DNA of 7,366 nucleotides from Phycisphaerae bacterium (GTDB taxonomy: Bacteria; Planctomycetota; Phycisphaerae; Tepidisphaerales; Tepidisphaeraceae). This document shows positions 1 to 5,354 of this stretch, piece by piece. How positions within the stretch are numbered: position 1 is the stretch's first letter; each line of letters opens with the position of its first letter. The stretch spans positions 1 through 7,366 of the forward strand of contig JACMJD010000531.1 in the NCBI GenBank assembly GCA_014380825.1, given 5' to 3'. The position numbers and the translations under genes are program-made. A model generated the notes under the pieces. It did not search any database. It saw only the letters and a program-made list of their open reading frames with translations, and was not told the DNA's origin.

Positions 1-329
1 CCGGCGGTGTCGCGATCGACGACAGCAGCAACGTGTTCTGGGTTGGTGACTGGAACGATGCCGATTTGACCAAGGACATCGGCATCTTCATGAACGGCGA
101 ACTGCTCGTTCAAGAAGGCGTGACGCTCATCAACGGCGTGACGCTCGCAACCATCTCGACGGTCCAGGACAACATCTCGATCAGCGATAACGGCCAATGG
201 CTGACCTTCGAAGGCGTGCTGTCCAATGGATTGGACGGTGCGTTCCTGGTCTCCGTCCCCGAACCCGCCAGTGCGGGCTTGCTGCTTGGATTGGCGATGG
301 TGCCCGCGATGCGACGCCGCAGTCGTTGA
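1..329 (+). CDS. PEP-CTERM sorting-domain protein, C-terminal part (5' end outside window)
   Basis: The reading frame is open from base 3 (the codon at 1-2 is incomplete) to the TGA at 327-329, giving 108 visible residues. The visible part is a beta-rich, Gly/Asp/Asn-containing surface-protein segment with no recognisable catalytic motif. It contains WVGDWNDADLT, GIFMNGELLVQEGV and DNISISDNGQWLTFEG. It ends in a textbook PEP-CTERM tail: VPEP at 255-266, a short hydrophobic stretch (AGLLLGLAMVPAM) and a terminal RRRSR. In the PEP-CTERM/exosortase system this tail is known to hold the protein in the inner membrane until the exosortase cuts it and passes it to the cell surface. The GTG at 33 is an internal codon of this frame, not a credible start. 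The gene is followed by a strong hairpin, so it probably belongs to a different transcript from the genes downstream. Its function is unknown; PEP-CTERM identity is secure. Confidence 0.9.
   Translation, partial: GGVAIDDSSNVFWVGDWNDADLTKDIGIFMNGELLVQEGVTLINGVTLATISTVQDNISISDNGQWLTFEGVLSNGLDGAFLVSVPEPASAGLLLGLAMVPAMRRRSR
258..329 (+). other. PEP-CTERM sorting signal of the first gene
   Basis: This stretch encodes the three parts of an exosortase signal: the PEP motif, a transmembrane-length hydrophobic segment rich in Leu, Gly, Ala and Met, and a basic end (RRRSR) directly before the stop codon. The basic end immediately before the stop is the normal architecture. It is a useful contrast with the extended tail of the gene ending at 5350. 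Confidence 0.88.
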
Positions 330-346
330 TCTGGCCGACGTCTTCT

Positions 347-386
347 CGCGACAAAGGCGCGGCATCGTTGCCGCGCCTTTGTCGCG
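347..386 (+). terminator. Perfect 18-bp hairpin, probable transcription terminator
   Basis: The left arm is 347-364 and the right arm is 369-386. They are exact reverse complements around a 4-nt loop (TCGT). The stem is GC-rich and begins 17 nt after the stop codon of the PEP-CTERM gene, the usual place for an intrinsic terminator. No T-run follows (the next bases are CGCGCGAAAAC), so it is not a canonical E. coli-type terminator. It could instead be a U-less terminator, a 3'-end stabiliser, or a processing site between two transcripts. Confidence 0.65.
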
Positions 387-401
387 CGCGCGAAAACTTC
401 C

Positions 402-430
402 TTGCTCGCATCCCCCAAACTTTCTAGTCT
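402..430 (+). promoter_or_regulatory. Weak sigma70-like promoter candidate upstream of the deiminase operon
   Basis: TTGCTC (402-407) and TAGTCT (425-430) are separated by 17 nt. Each matches three of six consensus positions, including TTG in the -35 box and the T-A...T positions of the -10 box. It lies between the hairpin and the start codon at 475, where a promoter for the downstream genes is expected. The match is weak, and planctomycete promoters are poorly defined, so this is only a candidate. Confidence 0.22.
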
Positions 431-461
431 GGTTGCGCGGTCATATCGATCTGTGCCAGAC

Positions 462-468
462 AAGGGAG
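462..468 (+). promoter_or_regulatory. Shine-Dalgarno sequence that sets the deiminase start at ATG 475
   Basis: AAGGGAG ends 6 nt before ATG 475, which is good spacing. The in-frame TTG at 472 would leave only 3 nt. ATG 475 is therefore the preferred start, and the protein begins MERQ. Confidence 0.7.
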
Positions 469-474
469 TAATTG

Positions 475-2640
475 ATGGAGCGGCAAGCATTTGTTCAGTT
501 TCTGTGCGAATCCCTCGAAATGCGCCAACTGCTCAGCGCTACCTTGAAAAACATGACCCCGTCGCCGGCTGCGATCGGTTTGCCGCGACTGCCTGACGAG
601 GACTTTTCGCTTTCGCCGAGCGCGCTGAACCTGCTTCCTCCGCCGTCTGCGCCGCCCAGCGGACCGATCGATCCGGTCGCCGAGTATGAGCCGATGGAGG
701 GCCTGGTCATCTCCTGGATGTCGTACACGTCCATCCTCGGCCAGATCACCAAGCGCGTAACCGACGTCGGCGGGCGAGCGTATATTGGGGTCACCAGCGC
801 GACGGTTCAGAACAGCGCCACCTCCACGCTCAACGGCCTGGGCGTGAACATGAGCAACGTCTCGTTCTTCACCGTCGCGCTCAACAGCGTCTGGGCGCGA
901 GACTACGGCCCGCGCTATGTATACGAAGGCAACGTGCGAGTCATCGCCGATCACAAGTACAATCGCGCTCGCCCCAGCGACGACCTCGAACCCTACGCGG
1001 TCGCGCAGCTCAAGCGGCAGCAGATCTATGAAATGGGTCTGAACGGCACGCAACTCACGCACGGCGGCGGCAACTTTCACCTGAACGCAACCGGGGATGC
1101 GTATGCGACACGCCTGATCACCCAGGAAAATCTCTCCTTCACCGAATCGCAGATTCAGCTGATCTATCAGACTTATCAAGGCGACAACCTCACGCTTACG
1201 AACCGTTTCCCGACGAACATCGATTCGACCGGCCACATTGATATGTGGATGCAGATCTATGGCGACAAGAAAGTGTTCATCAGCGATTGGCCGAACAATT
1301 CCGGCTCGGCGCAGGATGTGATCTGCGACAACACCGCGACGCTCATGCAATCGCGCGGCTACGAAGTGACGCGACTCAACGCATACAGCGTCGGCGGCAC
1401 GCATTACACGTTCGCCAACATGGTCGTCTTCAACAACATCGTGCTGCTGCCCCAATACAACAACGGCCCCGGCGCGGCGGTGTCGAATGCGATGTTCGCC
1501 AACGTGCAGGCGGCGGTCGGACCGGGCAAGACGGTCTATCAGATCAACGCCGACGCCATGATCACCGCGGCGGGCGCGTTTCATTGCATCGTGCAGCACG
1601 TGCCGATGCACAAGGGTCTTGCCGGCGCAAATGGTGGCCTCGCCCCCACGGTATATCTGCGCGGCCCCAATAACGGCGAGACGTTCATCGCCGGGCAGCA
1701 GTACAACATCCAATGGATTTCCGATGACGATGCACCCGTCGCCGCCAGCGGCGGTGTGACCGCCGTCGACATCCTCCTTTCCACCGACGGCGGGCAGACG
1801 TTCAACGCGACGATCGCATCCAACCAGCCCGCGCTCGGCTCGTTCAACTGGACGATTCCGGCCGGGCTTAATACGTCGCAGGCGCGACTGCGCGTGTTAG
1901 CACGCGACGGTCTGAACAACGCCGGCGGCGACGACAGCGACGCGAACTTCACGATCAGCATTCCCGTGGCTAACGGTGTCTGGACCGGCGCCGGCGACGG
2001 CATCAACTGGGCCAACGCGAATAACTGGAGCAACAACGTTGTGCCGGGCGTAAGTGATGACGTGATCATCGACATCGGATCGAACCCGACGATCGAAGTG
2101 ACGGGCGCACAGAGCGTCCACACGCTGAGCAGCCGCGAGGCACTGCACATCAGCGGCTCGCTCGCCGTCACCGGTGCGAATAACGTCGTCGAGCTCGCCG
2201 CCCTGAGCTTCGACGGCGGCACGCTCGACTTGAACGACAACGACCTCATCCTCGACTACACCGGCGATTCGCCGCTTGCGGCGTCGCAAATGCAGATCGC
2301 CGCCGGCGCAATCTTCTCTTCCATCGCGCAATCCAATCCGCTTCACAACACAACACTCGGCGCGATGGAAGCGACCGATTACCGCTCCATCTACGGCCCC
2401 GCCGCGAGTTTCGACAACGTCGCGATCGACGACTCGGCCGTCCTCATCAAGTACACCTACTTCGGAGACACGGACTTCAACGGCCTGGTCGACTTCGACG
2501 ACTACAGCCGCGCCGACGCCGGCTTCAACAACAATCGCACCGGCTGGTTGAATGGCGACTTCGACGGCAACGGTATCGTCGATTTCGACGACTATTCGCT
2601 GATCGATCAGGCGTTCAACACGCAAGGCGTTGTACTGTAG
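475..2640 (+). CDS. Secreted agmatine deiminase/peptidylarginine deiminase (PAD_porph) family protein with LEPR-XLL leader and dockerin-like tail
   Basis: This 721-residue protein belongs to the guanidino-group-modifying enzyme superfamily. Relatives hydrolyse agmatine to N-carbamoylputrescine, or peptidyl-arginine to citrulline, releasing ammonia through a catalytic Cys. Order of parts: LEMRQLLSA (14-22), an N-terminal LEPR-XLL-type signature with no classic signal peptide; a Pro/Ser-rich linker (about 28-65); and the deiminase domain (about 66-380). That domain opens with EYEPMEGLVISW and has WARDYGP (W140, D143), HGGGNFH (196-202), GHID (H254, D256) and FHCIVQHVP (C371). These match the known Trp, Asp, His, Asp and Cys active-site positions, so the enzyme looks intact. 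A beta-sandwich with PNNGETF...IQW and LSTDGGQTF follows (about 390-500), then a WTGAGDG...NW module (503 on), and two DFDDY repeats (664-716). Ordinary agmatine deiminases are cytosolic and only about 350-380 residues long, so export plus about 340 extra residues is unusual. Family membership is near certain; the substrate is not known. Confidence 0.9.
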   Translation: MERQAFVQFLCESLEMRQLLSATLKNMTPSPAAIGLPRLPDEDFSLSPSALNLLPPPSAPPSGPIDPVAEYEPMEGLVISWMSYTSILGQITKRVTDVGGRAYIGVTSATVQNSATSTLNGLGVNMSNVSFFTVALNSVWARDYGPRYVYEGNVRVIADHKYNRARPSDDLEPYAVAQLKRQQIYEMGLNGTQLTHGGGNFHLNATGDAYATRLITQENLSFTESQIQLIYQTYQGDNLTLTNRFPTNIDSTGHIDMWMQIYGDKKVFISDWPNNSGSAQDVICDNTATLMQSRGYEVTRLNAYSVGGTHYTFANMVVFNNIVLLPQYNNGPGAAVSNAMFANVQAAVGPGKTVYQINADAMITAAGAFHCIVQHVPMHKGLAGANGGLAPTVYLRGPNNGETFIAGQQYNIQWISDDDAPVAASGGVTAVDILLSTDGGQTFNATIASNQPALGSFNWTIPAGLNTSQARLRVLARDGLNNAGGDDSDANFTISIPVANGVWTGAGDGINWANANNWSNNVVPGVSDDVIIDIGSNPTIEVTGAQSVHTLSSREALHISGSLAVTGANNVVELAALSFDGGTLDLNDNDLILDYTGDSPLAASQMQIAAGAIFSSIAQSNPLHNTTLGAMEATDYRSIYGPAASFDNVAIDDSAVLIKYTYFGDTDFNGLVDFDDYSRADAGFNNNRTGWLNGDFDGNGIVDFDDYSLIDQAFNTQGVVL
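2464..2622 (+). repeat. Paired dockerin-like calcium-binding repeats at the C-terminus of the deiminase
   Basis: Two 69-nt units (2464-2532 and 2554-2622) encode 23-residue segments with 15 identical positions. Both carry a D-x-D-x-N-G-x-V-D-x-D-D EF-hand-type loop followed by Y-S and ending in F-N. This is the layout of type I dockerin duplications. In cellulosomes dockerins bind cohesins. In planctomycetes such tails are common on secreted proteins without any cellulosome, so a surface-attachment role is inferred. The tail ends 5 residues before the stop. Confidence 0.8.
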
Positions 2641-2654
2641 CGGAGAAACGAACG

Positions 2655-2661
2655 AAGGGAG
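2655..2661 (+). promoter_or_regulatory. Shine-Dalgarno sequence that sets the beta-helix protein start at GTG 2666
   Basis: AAGGGAG, the same heptamer as in front of the deiminase gene, lies 4 nt before GTG 2666. That start puts a Sec signal peptide at the very N-terminus. The in-frame TTG at 2630 would overlap the deiminase stop codon, has no Shine-Dalgarno sequence and would add 12 polar residues in front of the signal peptide. Confidence 0.65.
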
Positions 2662-2665
2662 ATTT

Positions 2666-5350
2666 GTGCCGAAGTTCAAGCTGGTTCGACGAGATTCGCG
2701 CATCAACTGCCAGATCGTGAAAGCGACATCCACAGTGGCTGCGATCGTTGCGAATACGATGTTGGCTACGAGCGCTTCCGCGCAGACGTGGAATCAAAAT
2801 TCTGTTTCAGCCAATTGGAGCAATCCGCTCAACTGGGTTAGCGGAGTCGTCCCCACCAGCGGCCCCGGGGCACGGCTGGTGGTGCTGTCACCGAGTACGA
2901 CACCCCTTCAGCAGGATTTGGTCGATCCATTCGTGCTCAGCTACTTGCAGATTCACGCGATGCTGAACGGAAACCGTCTCCAGTTCGAGGCTGCGCCAGA
3001 CGGCACGCCCGCGCGAATTCTGCTGACGGAATCGCAGGCAACCTTCAACGTTGGCGTTGACGTTCCCGATCACTTGAGGATTTACAGCGAACCTGGCGGA
3101 TCCCAAATCACCGGAGGTTTGAACCTGAACGGCGCTGTAACTGGCGCCGGCGCGATTGAAATTGTCGGCGCGGCTGGCGTTCAATTTCACACAATCTCAC
3201 CGAGTTTCACCGGCACGGTATCGGTCGGACGTCTGGACGACGCCAGCGCGCATCTCCAGCAAACCGGGGCATTTCCTGCCATCTCGAACATCTTCGTCAA
3301 CCGGCTCGGCGAATTTCGAATTTCGAACTCGACGACAACGCCAAGCAACGATCGGATCAACGATGCCGCCACCGTCCACGTGCGAGGCGGCCGCCTTTCG
3401 CTCATCGGCAATACCAATGCGCTGACGACTGAATACATGGAGACGCTGTCAGTAGAGCGCGGTCAGTCCACGATTTCCGGGGGCGTCGCCACAAACGGGA
3501 CGCGACGCGCTGAGTACATCTTCGACCATCTCCAACACAGCGCGGCTGGCGTGTTGATGATGGAGACGGTCAACATCAACGACTGGCGCCTGGTGGTGAA
3601 CAACGCGCCGACGCTCACGAATTCGACGATCGGCGGATGGGCGATTGAGCCGGGAGATTTTCTAACCTACGACCCGGCCGCCGGCGCCGTGCCGCTTTCC
3701 AAGATTGGCCGCCCGTCGTCGATCGATGACTCGCCAGCCAGCGGCAATGTTTATTGCACGGTCCCGCTGGTCGAATTACTGACGGCGGATCGAACGATCA
3801 ACACGTTTTCGACGTTCACCGGTGGAGCGATCGACCTGAACGGCCACCGGCTCACTCTCACGAGCGGCGGCATGTTCGCGGGTACCACTGCATTTGCGAA
3901 CGGCACGATCACCAGCGGCGTTAACGAACTCTACTTCAATGGCCTTAGCAGTTACATCGGTCGGGTGGATGCGGTCATCGCGGATGGACCGGCTGGCGCG
4001 ACTGGCGTGGTCATCAACAGCCAGATGCAATTCGCAGCCACGAACACCTACAGCGGCCCGACGACGATCATCAGCGCCGGCCTGCGCGTCGCCAAAGATG
4101 GCGCGGTTCCGATCAATAGCGAGGTCACGCTGGATGGCGGCAGACTCACCGTTGCGCTGCCGGTGCCGGGCACGCTGCATCTCGGTCTCGTCAACCTGAT
4201 TGATGGCGACATCGACTCAACGTTGGATGGTTCTGCGCTCGATGTGCAAGACCTCACTCTCGATCACGGGAACATCACGACAAAGCTTGTCGGGAATGGA
4301 CCGATCCACAAGCTCGGCGACGGCACGGTCACGATCAACAACGGCAGAGGACGGACCGGGCTCACGGTGATCGATTCGGGCACACTGCGCTCTATCAACC
4401 TTGGCACGGGGACTGTCACGGTGAATGCGAACGGAACGCTCGCCGCCAACTGGATGGATGACACGCCGGTTGACCTCAATGGCGGCACATGGTCGGCCAA
4501 CGCGCCGATCTTTCCGGTGACCAGCACCGTTCGCGTGAAGGCGTCTTCCAAGCTCAGCAGTTGGAGTCATAGCGACATCATTTTCGATGGCGTGCTGGAA
4601 ATTCCCGCCAACGTCCAATTCCAGATGGTCGGCATGATGACCGCGCTGGTGCGCGGCGACACGCGGCTGGACGGTTCCTTTTCTTATGAGAGTCAGTTGC
4701 CCGGTACCTTCCTGATCTTCGATCCGAACGCGGGAAAAACCCTGCGCGGTCGCGGCTCGACGAACGGCCGTTTGATTGTGGACAACGGTGGGATCGTCGC
4801 GCCGGGCGCGAGCGTCGGTGAGCTCACCGTCGGGCGCGCCCAATTCGGAACCGGCGGCATCTTCGAGATGGAACTTGGCAGCGCGACTGGCATGGCCGGC
4901 GCAAACTGGGATCTGCTGCATGCCGATGGAACACTGACGATCAGCGCGACCAGCGCGAATCCGTATCAGCTCAGGCTTGTCAGTCTGGATGCGGTGGGTC
5001 AAGCCGGCGCGCTGGCTAATTTCAATCCGATATCGTCGTACGATTGGATCTTTGTCGAAGCACCGGCGATCACCCTCTTCTCGCCCGACAAATTTCTCAT
5101 CGATGTCCAGCAGTTCGTCGCCTTCAACGACCTTGCCGGCGGATCGTTTTCGGTAGCGCAGGTCGGCACCGCGCTGGCCGTGCGGTTCACGCCAATTCCT
5201 GAGCCATATCTAGGCCTATTCCCATTAGCCACTTATTTGCTTCATACCCGCCGCCGACGACGACTCACGCCGCTGCGGCGCGGTTCGAACGGATTTCTTG
5301 CTCGCGATTCATCCTCCCTTCCGCTTATGTTAGCGGTCGGCGAGGGTTGA
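2666..5350 (+). CDS. Sec-exported beta-helix surface protein with autotransporter-passenger-type repeats and an atypical PEP-CTERM-like tail
   Basis: This 894-residue protein uses a GTG start. Residues 1-39 form a signal peptide: a basic n-region (K3, K5, R8, R9, R12, K19), a hydrophobic core (about 20-34) and an ASA|QT cleavage site after A39. The mature part opens with a W...NW.NP.NW..GVVP motif (42-62), common at the start of planctomycete and verrucomicrobial surface proteins. Then comes a long Gly/Asn/Thr-rich stretch expected to fold as a right-handed beta-helix. Passenger-type repeat landmarks are NTYSGPTTI (from 460), KLGDGTVTINN (from 549), LRGRGSTNGRLIV (from 693) and APGASVGELTV (712-722). 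No outer-membrane beta-barrel is present, so it is not a classical autotransporter. The end shows IPEP (844-847), a short hydrophobic run and RRRRR (862-866), then 28 further residues. It sits 25 nt after the deiminase gene and 4 nt before the phosphatase gene. No catalytic motif is seen; a structural or adhesive role is inferred. Confidence 0.85.
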   Translation: MPKFKLVRRDSRINCQIVKATSTVAAIVANTMLATSASAQTWNQNSVSANWSNPLNWVSGVVPTSGPGARLVVLSPSTTPLQQDLVDPFVLSYLQIHAMLNGNRLQFEAAPDGTPARILLTESQATFNVGVDVPDHLRIYSEPGGSQITGGLNLNGAVTGAGAIEIVGAAGVQFHTISPSFTGTVSVGRLDDASAHLQQTGAFPAISNIFVNRLGEFRISNSTTTPSNDRINDAATVHVRGGRLSLIGNTNALTTEYMETLSVERGQSTISGGVATNGTRRAEYIFDHLQHSAAGVLMMETVNINDWRLVVNNAPTLTNSTIGGWAIEPGDFLTYDPAAGAVPLSKIGRPSSIDDSPASGNVYCTVPLVELLTADRTINTFSTFTGGAIDLNGHRLTLTSGGMFAGTTAFANGTITSGVNELYFNGLSSYIGRVDAVIADGPAGATGVVINSQMQFAATNTYSGPTTIISAGLRVAKDGAVPINSEVTLDGGRLTVALPVPGTLHLGLVNLIDGDIDSTLDGSALDVQDLTLDHGNITTKLVGNGPIHKLGDGTVTINNGRGRTGLTVIDSGTLRSINLGTGTVTVNANGTLAANWMDDTPVDLNGGTWSANAPIFPVTSTVRVKASSKLSSWSHSDIIFDGVLEIPANVQFQMVGMMTALVRGDTRLDGSFSYESQLPGTFLIFDPNAGKTLRGRGSTNGRLIVDNGGIVAPGASVGELTVGRAQFGTGGIFEMELGSATGMAGANWDLLHADGTLTISATSANPYQLRLVSLDAVGQAGALANFNPISSYDWIFVEAPAITLFSPDKFLIDVQQFVAFNDLAGGSFSVAQVGTALAVRFTPIPEPYLGLFPLATYLLHTRRRRRLTPLRRGSNGFLARDSSSLPLMLAVGEG
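5198..5350 (+). other. Degenerate or extended PEP-CTERM-like anchor
   Basis: PEP at residues 845-847 is followed by YLGLFPLATYLLHT and RRRRR, matching the motif-hydrophobic-basic order of exosortase signals. A further 28 residues, starting LTPLRRG and ending AVGEG, precede the stop at 5348-5350. Exosortase signals normally end within a few residues of the basic cluster. Codons in the hydrophobic part (CTA, TTA, CCA, TAT) look more AT-rich than those of the gene body. Either the original stop was lost or this is a variant anchor. Confidence 0.6.
5342..5346 (+). promoter_or_regulatory. Shine-Dalgarno sequence for the phosphatase gene, inside the end of the preceding gene
   Basis: GAGGG lies 8 nt before GTG 5355 and overlaps the last codons of the upstream gene (stop 5348-5350). 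The 4-nt gap and buried ribosome-binding site suggest translational coupling. A small hairpin just upstream (CCGCT at 5321-5325 with AGCGG at 5332-5336) may or may not matter. Confidence 0.6.
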
Positions 5351-5354
5351 ACCG

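Noticed and set aside
424..1713. 429-codon open frame on the minus strand
   Set aside because: It is antisense to the deiminase domain, with Arg/Val-rich low-information sequence, no Shine-Dalgarno sequence and no known motifs.
2630..2665. TTG 2630 as the start of the beta-helix protein
   Set aside because: It lies inside the end of the deiminase gene, has no Shine-Dalgarno sequence and would bury the signal peptide. GTG 2666 has AAGGGAG in front of it and gives a proper signal peptide.
2684..2708. Possible twin-arginine signal (VRRDSRI) in the beta-helix protein
   Set aside because: The motif lacks the usual hydrophobic residues after the RR pair (consensus S-R-R-x-F-L-K). A normal Sec signal with an ASA cleavage site explains the N-terminus.
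1897..2733. 278-codon open frame on the minus strand
   Set aside because: It is antisense to the dockerin-like tail and the gene junction. Its Val/Glu/Asp-rich runs mirror the complement of the repeated GACGAC codons.
4217..5002. 261-codon open frame on the minus strand
   Set aside because: It is antisense to the beta-helix gene, Arg-rich and without any family resemblance.
5268..5280. Small GC palindrome near the end of the beta-helix gene as a terminator
   Set aside because: The stem is only 5 bp within coding sequence, with no T-run, and the next gene starts 4 nt after the stop codon. Codon repetition explains it.
2666..5350. Classical type V autotransporter
   Set aside because: The passenger-like repeats are present, but the C-terminus has a PEP-like hydrophobic/basic tail and no outer-membrane beta-barrel domain.
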